Below are positions 28,115 to 36,199 of a stretch of 64,000 nt of DNA, piece after piece; position 1 is the stretch's first letter; the number at the start of each line of letters is the position of its first letter. The notes under the pieces were generated by a model that worked only from the letters and a program-made list of their open reading frames with translations, was not told the origin of the DNA and ran no database searches. Origin of the DNA: an uncultured Acetatifactor sp. Lineage in GTDB: Bacteria > Bacillota > Clostridia > Lachnospirales > Lachnospiraceae. Made by a program: the position numbers and the translations under genes. Location of the stretch: assembly GCA_947624245.1 (NCBI GenBank), contig CANQJL010000002.1, forward strand, positions 1-64,000, in the 5' to 3' direction.

Positions 28115-29151
28115 ACGTTTTGTTGCAGATATTATCCGTGCTGGGAATCGTGCTCCTCGTGCTTTTGGGACTGCTCCTTTTGGTCATTTTGCTGGTGCTG
28201 TTCTTCCCGATCACTTATCGCGCGGAGGGCACAAAGACGCCCGAGGAGCTTTCGGTCAGGGTGAAGGCCAACTGGCTGTTCGGCCTGCTGCGGCTCAGAT
28301 ACGCTTACCCCGAACCCGGCAGAGTGACGGTGAAGCTTTTGTTCTTCAAGCTTTTCGAGACGGGGGAGGATACCGAAAAAGAGGCGGACAAGAAGAAAAA
28401 GGACAAGAAGACAGAAGACAAGAAAGCAAAAGATAAGAAGGCAAAGGACAAGAAGAGAAAAGATAAGAAAAAAGATAAGAAGGCAAAAGACAGGAAGACC
28501 GAGGACGGAAAAAAGACTGACGGAAAAACCGAGGAGGCGGAAAGGACAGCAGGCAATCAGGCGCCGGACAGAACGGTGACGGAACAAAGCGGCGCGCCCA
28601 ATACGGCGGACACCGCCCGGGCAGCCTCGCAGCAGAGCGCGGAACCGCCTAAGGAAGAGGCGCCGGAGGAGCCGCAGAACGGCTTTTTCAAAAAAATTGA
28701 AAAGATAAAGTACACAATTGTCGATACATATGATAAAATAAAGCAGATTTGGCAAAATATATCCTACTACGCCGAACTGCTGCGGGAGGAGGAGACGAGG
28801 CTTCTGTTCTCCCACGCAAAGCTCAGAATCTTTAAGATACTGAAGAGTATCCGGCCGAGAAAGCTCAAGGCCGACGTTCTGTTCGGCACCGGTTCTCCGG
28901 ACACCACGGGCTATGCGTTCGGCGTCTATGCGGCGCTGTCGCCCATGCTCGGTCCCCACGTGGCAGTCACGCCGGATTTCGAGAGAGCGGTGCTTCAGGG
29001 CGAGTTCGAGGCGGCCGGACACGTCATGGCTGCAGTGGGGCTCTGGCATTTGCTGAGAGTAGCCGTTGACAGGCGTCTGTGGCGGCTGTTGGATAAGTTA
29101 AAGGGTAATGCGCAGGACAAGCGCGGAAATGGAGGAAAAGATGGCAGATAA
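28108..29151 (+). CDS. DUF2953 membrane protein (YtfI-like)
   Basis: 347 residues. The N-terminal hydrophobic helix (about 5-32) is followed by the DUF2953-type start FPITYRAEG and VKANWLFGLLRLRYAY. A long Lys/Asp/Glu insertion built from KDKKAKDKK-like units covers about 88-145. The conserved C-terminal part follows (RPRKLKADVLFGTGSPDTTGYAFGVYAALSP). In Bacillus the DUF2953 gene ytfI lies beside the spore gene ytfJ, as here. The function is not established. GAAGGAG lies eight bases before ATG 28108, and the reading overlaps ytfJ by 11 bases. Confidence 0.8.
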   Translation: MLDVLLQILSVLGIVLLVLLGLLLLVILLVLFFPITYRAEGTKTPEELSVRVKANWLFGLLRLRYAYPEPGRVTVKLLFFKLFETGEDTEKEADKKKKDKKTEDKKAKDKKAKDKKRKDKKKDKKAKDRKTEDGKKTDGKTEEAERTAGNQAPDRTVTEQSGAPNTADTARAASQQSAEPPKEEAPEEPQNGFFKKIEKIKYTIVDTYDKIKQIWQNISYYAELLREEETRLLFSHAKLRIFKILKSIRPRKLKADVLFGTGSPDTTGYAFGVYAALSPMLGPHVAVTPDFERAVLQGEFEAAGHVMAAVGLWHLLRVAVDRRLWRLLDKLKGNAQDKRGNGGKDGR

Positions 29152-29560
29152 GGACAATCAGTTTCAGGGCGTAGTGGAATCCCTCCTTCAGGGAATGGAC
29201 ACCGTACTCTCCACCAAGACCGTAGTGGGAGAGGCTACTCAGGTGGGCGATACCATTATTCTTCCCCTTGTGGACGTCAGCTTTGGCGTGGGAGCGGGAG
29301 CCGGCGCGAACGGCGACAAGCATTCCTCCTCCGGAGCGGGAGGCTTAGGCGGCAAGATGACTCCCAGCGCAGTGATCGTGATAAAGGACGGAGTGACCAA
29401 GCTTGTCAATATCAAGAATCAGGATGCGGTGACCAAGGTCCTGGATATGATCCCCGATCTGGTGGACAGGTTCTCGAAGCCGAAGGCAAAGGACGAGATG
29501 TCCGATGCCGAAGTGGTGGACATCGCTTTCCCCGAGAAGGATCAGGGCGAACAGAATTGA
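29141..29560 (+). CDS. gerW: Spore protein GerW/YtfJ
   Basis: 139 residues. GerW (YtfJ) proteins are associated with spores and affect germination. The family pattern is visible: a short helical start (VVESLLQGM), the phrase VVGEATQVGDTIILPLVDVSFGVG split over residues 28-51, a Gly-rich loop, and TPSAVIVIKDG near residue 73. The GGAGG site five bases before ATG 29141 lies inside the end of the DUF2953 gene. The upstream in-frame opening at 29108 is not needed. It is good evidence that the organism forms spores. Confidence 0.88.
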   Translation: MADKDNQFQGVVESLLQGMDTVLSTKTVVGEATQVGDTIILPLVDVSFGVGAGAGANGDKHSSSGAGGLGGKMTPSAVIVIKDGVTKLVNIKNQDAVTKVLDMIPDLVDRFSKPKAKDEMSDAEVVDIAFPEKDQGEQN

Positions 29561-29617
29561 TGCAATAAAAAAACGGCAGTGCATATATATAAGACGAGGA
29601 AAGAAAATCGCGGCGCC

Positions 29618-29758
29618 ATGAAAAAGATAATAGGACTCACTGCGTTTCTCATCGCTGTCGGCATGTTCGTCATGCTGCTCATTCATAACCGTCTTATCGG
29701 ACTGATCATCATTGCACTGTTATTGTTTGTGGGTTATAGCTGCTTTTGCAGCGATTAA
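29618..29758 (+). CDS. 46-residue membrane peptide
   Basis: Starts MKKIIGLTAFLIAVG, with two hydrophobic segments (about 4-22 and 26-42) separated by HNR and ending SCFCSD. It lies in the 230-base gap between gerW and the coiled-coil gene, which is otherwise empty. The Shine-Dalgarno candidate (GAGGA at about 29595) is far from the ATG, so translation is not certain. A frame open over nearly the whole gap with such a clear two-helix pattern supports a real small gene. Function unknown. Confidence 0.5.
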   Translation: MKKIIGLTAFLIAVGMFVMLLIHNRLIGLIIIALLLFVGYSCFCSD

Positions 29759-29791
29759 CGGATGTCTTGACGTATTTGAAGGTTGATTGAA

Positions 29792-30319
29792 ATGATTGAT
29801 TGGGACGAGATCAGCAGAGCGGAGGATATGGACGAGCTTCGGGACGCAAAGCTCTGGCTCTTTCAGGAGAATATCCGTCTGGAGAACGAAAGGAAGGAAC
29901 TGAATGCGTCGCAGGAAAAGTTCTTAAAGGAGCGGGTACAGCTCAGAAAGGAGCTGGACGAGCTGAACCGCCGCACCGTGCGGGAGCGGCAGCGGCTGAA
30001 GGAGGAAAGCCTGTTCTTCGATAAGAAAATGGCGATCCTGCAGAACGGCTTCCGCCAGCTTGACGCGGACAGGAGGGCTTTCGAGAGCCAAAAAAGGATT
30101 CTGGAGGAGAAGGCGAGACACGGCAGGGAGGAGACGAGTCTTCCCGTGTTGGAGGATTCCGTGCGTCTGCTGTTTCGCGGCGCCAACAATCCCCTGGCGC
30201 TCCGAAAGCGCTACAGGGACCTTGTGAAGATATTTCATCCGGACAACCTGTTCGGGGACGAGGAGCTTGCTCAGAGCATCAACAGAGAGTACCTGCGGCG
30301 AAAGAACAGGGAAGAGTAA
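29792..30319 (+). CDS. Coiled-coil protein with C-terminal J-domain-like segment
   Basis: 175 residues. Residues about 25-118 are a continuous, highly charged coiled coil (repeated ERKEL, KELDEL, RRTVRERQRLKEE). The C-terminal 45 residues contain LRKRYRDLVKIFHPDNLFG followed by SINREYL. This resembles helix II, the HPD loop and helix III of a DnaJ J-domain, without a clear helix I. J-domains stimulate Hsp70 ATPase, so this may recruit DnaK to a partner bound by the coiled coil. ATG 29792 has GAAGG nine bases upstream; a TTG three codons earlier is less likely. Confidence 0.6.
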   Translation: MIDWDEISRAEDMDELRDAKLWLFQENIRLENERKELNASQEKFLKERVQLRKELDELNRRTVRERQRLKEESLFFDKKMAILQNGFRQLDADRRAFESQKRILEEKARHGREETSLPVLEDSVRLLFRGANNPLALRKRYRDLVKIFHPDNLFGDEELAQSINREYLRRKNREE

Positions 30320-30377
30320 GAAGGAAAAATAATAAGAAAAGTAAAAAGGAAGATAAAGAAGACAAAAAAGAAAAATA

Positions 30378-30405
30378 AAAAAGAGCAGGTCGCCTGCTCT
30401 TTTTT
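30378..30405 (+). terminator. Bidirectional terminator between the coiled-coil gene and rpmB
   Basis: AAAAAAGAGCAGG and CCTGCTCTTTTTT pair perfectly around TCG. A-tract and T-tract on both sides let it terminate the plus-strand gene and the minus-strand rpmB gene. The 60 bases before it are an A/G-only simple tract. Confidence 0.9.
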
Positions 30406-30475
30406 CACATTCCGATTGATATTCCCATTGCAATGATGATCACGATTCAAATGATGCTGCGCTCAATCGCGAAAA

Positions 30476-30661
30476 TCAGGCCCTCTCGACCTTGCCTGCT
30501 CTCAGGCAGCGGGTACAAACGTGCATTCTCTTGGAACCGCCGTTTACCTTGCACTTTACGTTCTTAACGTTAGAGCTCCAGATCGCATTGCTTCTTCTAT
30601 GAGAATGGCTTACATTGTTACCAAAATGAACGCCCTTGCCGCAAATATCACACTTAGCCAT
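30476..30661 (-). CDS. rpmB: 50S ribosomal protein L28
   Basis: 61 residues, highly basic. It carries the two CxxC pairs of the zinc-binding form (MAKCDICGKG and CTRCLRAGK) around the conserved SHSHRRSNAIWSSN. The frame opens 15 codons earlier, but the start at 30661 has GAGGAGGTG eight bases upstream and gives the normal length. It is oriented opposite to yloU-yloV, as in Bacillus. Confidence 0.96.
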   Translation of the reverse strand: MAKCDICGKGVHFGNNVSHSHRRSNAIWSSNVKNVKCKVNGGSKRMHVCTRCLRAGKVERA

Positions 30662-30699
30662 CTTGACACCTCCTCGATATATCCGTTTTTGCAAAATAT

Positions 30700-30714
30700 C
30701 GGGCAATATGCCCG
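30700..30714 (-). promoter_or_regulatory. Perfect hairpin at the start of the rpmB leader
   Basis: CGGGCA-TAT-TGCCCG, six perfect base pairs around three bases. It begins about four bases after the expected rpmB transcription start. It could stabilise the 5' end of the message or take part in ribosomal-protein feedback. Confidence 0.45.
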
Positions 30715-30724
30715 CAACATTGAT

Positions 30725-30753
30725 ATACTACCAGAAATATGCAGAAAAAGCAA
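30725..30753 (-). promoter_or_regulatory. Promoter for rpmB
   Basis: On the minus strand, TTGCTT (30753-30748), 17 bases, TAGTAT (30730-30725). Confidence 0.5.
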
Positions 30754-30810
30754 GTGGAAAAAAATCTTTTTTTCTTTTTTTACTTTTATTATTTCCTTTT
30801 TCAGGGAAAG

Positions 30811-30820
30811 ATGGTAAGAT
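30811..30820 (+). promoter_or_regulatory. Extended -10 promoter for yloU-fakA
   Basis: ATGGTAAGAT contains TGG followed by TAAGAT (30815-30820). The -35 region (TTTCCT) is poor. The leader to ATG 30896 is about 68 bases. Confidence 0.4.
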
Positions 30821-30895
30821 ATAGGTTGCAGTTCAATCGGCATCAGCGCGTCGGGAAGGCCCGGGGCCGGTTGAAGGAAAGGAAAGGTTATCGCT

Positions 30896-31255
30896 ATGAA
30901 AGGTTCTTCTATGAATACCCACATGGGAAGCATTGTGATCGAAAATGAAGTGATCGCCCAATATGCAGGCAGCGTTGCCGTCGAGTGTTTCGGTATTGTC
31001 GGAATGGCCGGTGTGAGTGTGCGCGACGGTCTTGTCAGACTGCTGAAAAAAGACAGCATCACCAGAGGCATCAGCGTGTCCCTGAGCAATAATAAGCTGG
31101 TTCTGGACTTTCATGTCATCGTGGCTTACGGGGTAAGCATTCTGGCCGTGGCCGACAATCTCATCAGCAATGTAAAATACAAGGTAGAAGAATTTACCGG
31201 TATTGAGATCAAAAAAATCAACATCTACGTAGATGGTGTCCGAGTGATTGATTAA
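30896..31255 (+). CDS. yloU: Asp23/Gls24 family protein (YloU-like)
   Basis: 119 residues. The Asp23/Gls24 fold is recognisable from GSIVIENEVIAQYAGSVAVECFGIVGMAGV (residues 11-40), VIVAYGVSI and the C-terminal IKKINIYVDGVRV. In Firmicutes such proteins are linked to envelope stress, and yloU always precedes the fatty acid kinase-like yloV. ATG 30896 has GGAAAGG eight bases upstream. A second in-frame ATG at 30911, also with AAGG upstream, is possible. fakA follows after 12 bases. Confidence 0.88.
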   Translation: MKGSSMNTHMGSIVIENEVIAQYAGSVAVECFGIVGMAGVSVRDGLVRLLKKDSITRGISVSLSNNKLVLDFHVIVAYGVSILAVADNLISNVKYKVEEFTGIEIKKINIYVDGVRVID

Positions 31256-31267
31256 GGAGGATATATC

Positions 31268-32935
31268 GTGAGCTTACAACAAATCGACGCGAAGATGCTT
31301 TCTAAGATGTTCTTAGCCGGTGCAAAGCATCTTGAAAATAAAAAAGAATGGATCAATGAGCTGAACGTCTTTCCCGTTCCCGACGGCGACACGGGCACGA
31401 ACATGACCATGACGATCATGTCCGCCGCAAAGGAAGTGACCGCTCTCGGCGACAGCTTCAGCATGGAGGCTCTCTGCAAGGCGATTTCCGGCGGCTCTTT
31501 AAGAGGCGCAAGGGGAAATTCCGGCGTGATCCTCTCACAGATCTTCCGCGGATTTACCAAACGCATCAAGGACGAAAAGATCATCACCGTACCCGTGATG
31601 GCGGAAGCCTTTGAAAAGGCAGTTGAGACCGCCTACAAGGCTGTCATGAAGCCGAAGGAGGGAACGATACTGACCGTTGCAAGAGGCATCGCAGAGAAGA
31701 GCCGGGAATTGGTGGACGACGGTGTGGACGATATGAATGCCTACCTCGGCACTGTGATCGAGCACGCAAAATATGTGCTGAGCCAGACCCCCGAGATGCT
31801 CCCTGTGCTGAAGCAGGCCGGCGTTGTGGATTCCGGCGGTCAGGGACTGGTGGAAGTGCTCACGGGATTTTATGATGCCTATCTCGGAAAAGAGATAGAT
31901 TTCTCCATATCGGACGGACAGAGCCAGAGCTTCGGCGCGGGAAAGAGCTCCCTGGAGGTTCAGGCGGAGGCGGAGATCACCTTCGGATACTGTACGGAAT
32001 TTATCATTATGCTGAACAGGCCCTTCAACATCAAGCAGGAGATGGACTTTAAGGCTTATCTGGAATCCATAGGAGACTCCATCGTCTGTGTTGCCGACGA
32101 GGACGTGGTCAAGGTACACGTACATACCAATGACCCGGGTCTTGCGATCCAGAAGGCGTTGAAGTACGGTTCCCTGTCCAATATGAAGATCGACAATATG
32201 CGCCTGGAGCATCAGGAGAAGCTGTTCAAGATGGCGGAGAAGGAACAGGCCCAGCCTGCGAAGACAGAGCCGCCCAAGGAGTTCGGCTTCATTGCCGTTT
32301 CCGCCGGCGAGGGCTTGAGCGAGATATTTACGAGCCTTGGCGTTGACTATGTCATCGAGGGCGGCCAGACCATGAATCCCAGCACCGCGGATATTATCGA
32401 CGCGGTGGAGAAGGTGAATGCGAAGAACATCTTTATCCTGCCAAACAATAAAAATATTATCCTGGCGGCAAATCAGGCGGCCGAGCTGGTGGCGGAGAAG
32501 AACCTTCTGGTGATTCCCACCAAGACGATCCCCCAGGGCATTACTGCAGTGATCAATTTTGTCCCCGATCTGTCCGCAGACGAAAACGAGGAGACCATGC
32601 TTCAGGAGATCGGCAGCGTGAACAGCGGTGAGATCACCTACTCCATCAGAGATACCGTCATTGACGACAAGGAGATTAAAAAGGACGACTATATGGGCAT
32701 CGGCGACAAGGGCCTGCTCGCGGTGGGACAGAGCCTTCTGCAGGTGGCCGAGGAGACCGTCGACGGACTCTTCACAGAGGACGCCGAGCTCATCAGCATC
32801 TATTACGGCGCTGACGTGAAGCCGGAGGACGCGGAGGCGTTCCGCGCGCGGATCGCAGAGAAATATCCCGACTGCGACGTGGAGCTGCAGAACGGCGGTC
32901 AGCCGATCTACTACTATATCATGTCGGTGGAGTGA
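31268..32935 (+). CDS. fakA: DAK2-domain kinase, FakA/YloV type
   Basis: 555 residues. The N-terminal DhaL-like ATP-binding domain carries ELNVFPVPDGDTGTNM (aspartates coordinating Mg-ATP), with GARGNSGVILSQIFRG at about residue 80. The middle and C-terminal domains match FakA, which phosphorylates fatty acids held by a FakB (DegV-family) protein. A DegV protein is encoded about 2.3 kb downstream, after recG, and is a plausible partner. The start is GTG 31268 with AAGGAGG ten bases upstream. Confidence 0.9.
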   Translation: MSLQQIDAKMLSKMFLAGAKHLENKKEWINELNVFPVPDGDTGTNMTMTIMSAAKEVTALGDSFSMEALCKAISGGSLRGARGNSGVILSQIFRGFTKRIKDEKIITVPVMAEAFEKAVETAYKAVMKPKEGTILTVARGIAEKSRELVDDGVDDMNAYLGTVIEHAKYVLSQTPEMLPVLKQAGVVDSGGQGLVEVLTGFYDAYLGKEIDFSISDGQSQSFGAGKSSLEVQAEAEITFGYCTEFIIMLNRPFNIKQEMDFKAYLESIGDSIVCVADEDVVKVHVHTNDPGLAIQKALKYGSLSNMKIDNMRLEHQEKLFKMAEKEQAQPAKTEPPKEFGFIAVSAGEGLSEIFTSLGVDYVIEGGQTMNPSTADIIDAVEKVNAKNIFILPNNKNIILAANQAAELVAEKNLLVIPTKTIPQGITAVINFVPDLSADENEETMLQEIGSVNSGEITYSIRDTVIDDKEIKKDDYMGIGDKGLLAVGQSLLQVAEETVDGLFTEDAELISIYYGADVKPEDAEAFRARIAEKYPDCDVELQNGGQPIYYYIMSVE

Positions 32936-32978
32936 GCCGCTGAAGGAAGAAAGTCTTTATGCGCATCACAGCCGGACA

Positions 32979-33005
32979 GGTTCCAAGTGCGTTGCACTTC
33001 GGACC
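32979..33005 (+). other. Hairpin in the fakA-recG gap
   Basis: GGTTCC-AAGTGC-GTT-GCACTT-CGGACC forms a stem of 11 pairs with one bulge. There is no T tract, so it is not a standard terminator. The 200-base gap also holds a duplicated AATACAGGAAA near 33062-33083; no gene is seen. Confidence 0.4.
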
Positions 33006-33137
33006 GGTCAGGGGCTATGGTGCGTATTTGTTTACGGAATATGGGATAGGGATACAGTGAAATACAGGAAAATACAGGAAAATGCCAAGAAAGCAAGTCC
33101 GATCGGTATGCGCGCATAGGGCGCAGGGGGTATGGAG

Positions 33138-35195
33138 ATGGACCGCAGCACTTCCGTTCTGGAGCTGAAGGGCGTGGGCGAGAAGACCCGAAAACTCTTT
33201 GAAAAACTGGATATACGTTCCGTGGGAGACCTGCTTGGCCATTACCCCAGAGACTACGAGATTTATGAGGAGCCCGTTTCAATCGGACAGACCGTCCCGG
33301 GAAAGGTGTGCGCCGTTTGGGCGGCCGTGTCGGGAATCCCCAACGAGCGGCGGGTCCGCAGACTGCATATTCTGAACGTAACGGTGTCGGACGGCACCGG
33401 CGTCATGCAGCTTACCTTTTTCAACATGCCGTTTCTGAAGAAAGTGCTGAAGCCGGGCAGCTTTTATCTGTTTCGGGGGACGGTGCAGAGCCGCGGCAAA
33501 ACAAGGCTGATGGAACAGCCCAAGATCTTTTCGCAGGAAGAATATCGCAGGCAGACCGACCGGCTGCTCCCGAGATACTCTCTGACGAAGGGGCTGACGA
33601 ATCAGGCGGTGCAGAAGGCGGTAAAGCAGGCCCTCGATCTGTGCGATTTTGAGGAGGAATTTTATCCGCAGGCGCTTCTTGACGCCTACGATCTGATGCC
33701 GGAGCGGGAGGCCGTATGTACCGTTCACTTTCCCACGGACAGGGAGCTGCTGGGAAAGGCGAGACGGCGGCTGGTCTTTGACGAATTTTTCGCCTTCCTC
33801 TACCTGCTTCGGCGGAATCGTCAGGCGGGGGAGGGGCTTAGGAACCGTTTTCGGATGTTCGAGACCGCGGACACGGTGCGCTTTTTGGAGCAGCTGCCGT
33901 TTCCGCTCACCAAGGCGCAGGCGAAGGTCTGGCAGGAGATCCGAAACGACATGAGCAGCGAGAACTGCATGAACCGCCTGATTCAGGGCGATGTGGGTTC
34001 CGGCAAGACCGTTCTGGCGGTGCTGGCCCTTCTGATGACTGCGGCCAACGGCTATCAGGGCGCTCTGATGGCGCCCACGGAGGTGCTGGCGGCACAGCAT
34101 TTCGAGACGGTGAAGGGATATGTGGAGAAATACGGCGTATGCTTTCGGCCGGTCCTTCTGGTGGGCTCCATGACCGCGGGGGAAAAGCGGGAGGCGTATG
34201 AGAAGATCGCCTCGGGGGAGGCGAACCTGATCATCGGCACACATGCGCTGATTCAGAGCAAGGTGTGCTTTAAGGCGCTGGCTCTGGTGGTGACGGACGA
34301 GCAGCATCGGTTTGGGGTGCGCCAGCGGGAGCACCTTGCTAAGAAGGGGGAGGATCCCCACATTCTGGTCATGAGCGCCACCCCGATTCCGCGGACGCTC
34401 GCCATCATACTGTACGGCGATCTGCACATTTCCGTGGTGGATGAGCTCCCGCAGGGCAGGCTTCCCATCAAGAACTGCGTGGTGAACACGTCCTATCGGC
34501 CCACGGCCTATAAGTTCATCGCCGGTCAGGTGGCGGAGGGCCGTCAGGTCTATGTGATCTGTCCCCAGGTGGAGGAAGGGGAGATGGAGGACCTGGAAAA
34601 TGTGGTGGATTATACCGAAAAGCTTAAGAGCGTTCTGCCGCCGGACATTTCGGTGGCTTACCTCCACGGAAAGATGCGCGCCGCCGACAAGAACCGCATC
34701 ATGGAAGAATTTGCCGCCCGTTCCATCGACGTGTTGGTGTCCACCACCGTCATAGAGGTGGGGATCAACGTGCCGAATGCAACGGTGATGATGGTGGAGA
34801 ATGCGGAGCGCTTCGGTCTGGCCCAGCTCCATCAGCTCAGAGGGCGCGTGGGAAGAGGAGAGCATCAGAGCTACTGCATCTTTGTGAGCGCCAGAGAAGA
34901 TAAGGAGACCATGGAGCGCCTGCAGATCCTGAACAGCTCCAACGACGGCTTCCGCATTGCGGCCGAGGACCTGAGGCTGAGAGGCCCGGGAGAACTGTTC
35001 GGCGTGCGCCAGAGCGGAGAGTTCTCCTTCCGCATGGGGGACATCTATGCAGATGCGGCGGTGCTGAAGCAGGCGGCAGATGCCATCGAAGCTCTCCTCG
35101 CACAGGACCCCGATCTGGAAAGGCCGGAGAATCAGGCTCTGAAAAGACGCCTTTTGGACGAGACGGTAAACACTGTTGACTTTAGAACCATATAA
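33138..35195 (+). CDS. recG: ATP-dependent DNA helicase RecG
   Basis: 685 residues; remodels stalled forks and branched DNA. The N-terminal wedge/OB domain spans about 1-190 (VLELKGVGEKTRKLFEKL). The helicase core has Walker A GDVGSGKTVLA, motif II TDEQHRFGV (DEQH, typical of RecG), motif III MSATPIPRTLA, motif V and motif VI LHQLRGRVGRG. Two ATGs are available (33132 and 33138). The second leaves seven bases after AGGGGG and is preferred. Follows yloU-fakA as in Bacillus. Confidence 0.95.
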   Translation: MDRSTSVLELKGVGEKTRKLFEKLDIRSVGDLLGHYPRDYEIYEEPVSIGQTVPGKVCAVWAAVSGIPNERRVRRLHILNVTVSDGTGVMQLTFFNMPFLKKVLKPGSFYLFRGTVQSRGKTRLMEQPKIFSQEEYRRQTDRLLPRYSLTKGLTNQAVQKAVKQALDLCDFEEEFYPQALLDAYDLMPEREAVCTVHFPTDRELLGKARRRLVFDEFFAFLYLLRRNRQAGEGLRNRFRMFETADTVRFLEQLPFPLTKAQAKVWQEIRNDMSSENCMNRLIQGDVGSGKTVLAVLALLMTAANGYQGALMAPTEVLAAQHFETVKGYVEKYGVCFRPVLLVGSMTAGEKREAYEKIASGEANLIIGTHALIQSKVCFKALALVVTDEQHRFGVRQREHLAKKGEDPHILVMSATPIPRTLAIILYGDLHISVVDELPQGRLPIKNCVVNTSYRPTAYKFIAGQVAEGRQVYVICPQVEEGEMEDLENVVDYTEKLKSVLPPDISVAYLHGKMRAADKNRIMEEFAARSIDVLVSTTVIEVGINVPNATVMMVENAERFGLAQLHQLRGRVGRGEHQSYCIFVSAREDKETMERLQILNSSNDGFRIAAEDLRLRGPGELFGVRQSGEFSFRMGDIYADAAVLKQAADAIEALLAQDPDLERPENQALKRRLLDETVNTVDFRTI

Positions 35196-35204
35196 CGCTA
35201 AAAT
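35176..35204 (+). promoter_or_regulatory. Promoter for degV
   Basis: TTGACT (35176-35181), 17 bases, TAAAAT (35199-35204). It overlaps the last codons and stop of recG. Confidence 0.65.
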
Positions 35205-35253
35205 ATTTTTATTGTGGCAAGATAAGATGTCACGGAAAGGCTTGGTATGTTTT

Positions 35254-36129
35254 ATGGCAAAAGTAGCGATCGTAACGGACAGCAACAGCGGCATTACGCA
35301 GACCGCTGCCAGGGAAATGGGAGTGTTCGTGCTGCCCATGCCATTTATGGTAGACGGGGAGACCTTTTACGAGGATATCAGTCTGACCCAGGAGCAGTTC
35401 TATGAAAAGCTGGCGGCGGGAGCGAATATCAGCACCAGCCAGCCCTCGCCCGAATCCGTCATGGAGCTGTGGGATAACTTGTTGAAAGAGTATGAGGAAG
35501 TGGTACATATTCCCATGAGCAGCGGACTCTCGGGCTCCTGCCAGAGCGCTCTTATGCTCTCCGAGGATTACGGCGGAAGGGTGCAGGTAGTGAACAACCA
35601 GCGCATCTCCGTCACCCAGCGGCAGTCCTGTCTGGACGCGCTTGCTCTGGCCGAGGCCGGCTTGGGGGCAAAGGAGATCAGGGATCGTCTGGAGGCGGAC
35701 AAATTCAACAGCAGCATCTATATCATGCTGGACACCCTGCTCTATCTGAAAAAGGGCGGACGGATCACCCCCGCGGCGGCAGCCATCGGCACCATGCTGA
35801 AGCTGAAGCCTGTCCTGCAGATACAGGGAGAGAAGCTGGACGCTTTCGCCAAGGCGCGCACCACCGCGCACGGCAAGACCATCATGGTCAACGCCATAAA
35901 GAGCGATATCGAGAACCGGTTCGGCGGCATGACGGAGGATAAGCATATCTGGCTGGACATTGCCTATACGGCGGACCGCGAGGCGGCGGAAGGCTTTCGC
36001 CGAGAGATAGAGGAGGTCTTTCCCGGGTACGATATTCATATCGATCCGCTCTCCTTGAGCGTATCCTGCCATATCGGCCCCGGCGCGCTGGCGCTTGCGT
36101 GCTGCAGAAAGATTCCGGAGCGGATGTAA
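35254..36129 (+). CDS. DegV-family fatty-acid-binding protein
   Basis: 291 residues. DegV/FakB proteins hold a fatty acid for phosphorylation by FakA. The N-terminal domain starts KVAIVTDSNSGI. The characteristic STSQPSPE (threonine/serine at the head-group site) is near residue 64, PMSSGLSGSCQSA near 90, and the second domain has LDTLLYLKKGGRI near 165. ATG 35254 gives the normal family start; the frame is open to 35176. It has its own promoter and lies close to fakA, in keeping with a FakA-FakB system. Confidence 0.9.
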   Translation: MAKVAIVTDSNSGITQTAAREMGVFVLPMPFMVDGETFYEDISLTQEQFYEKLAAGANISTSQPSPESVMELWDNLLKEYEEVVHIPMSSGLSGSCQSALMLSEDYGGRVQVVNNQRISVTQRQSCLDALALAEAGLGAKEIRDRLEADKFNSSIYIMLDTLLYLKKGGRITPAAAAIGTMLKLKPVLQIQGEKLDAFAKARTTAHGKTIMVNAIKSDIENRFGGMTEDKHIWLDIAYTADREAAEGFRREIEEVFPGYDIHIDPLSLSVSCHIGPGALALACCRKIPERM

Positions 36130-36199
36130 ATAGAACATTACAGATATATGTTATAGATTATGTGGAGGGTTCCACTGAGACAAGGAGTATTTTTCCACA

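Noticed and set aside
33279-35339. 686-codon minus-strand frame opposite recG
   Set aside because: Antisense shadow of a clear RecG gene; no domain or start signal.
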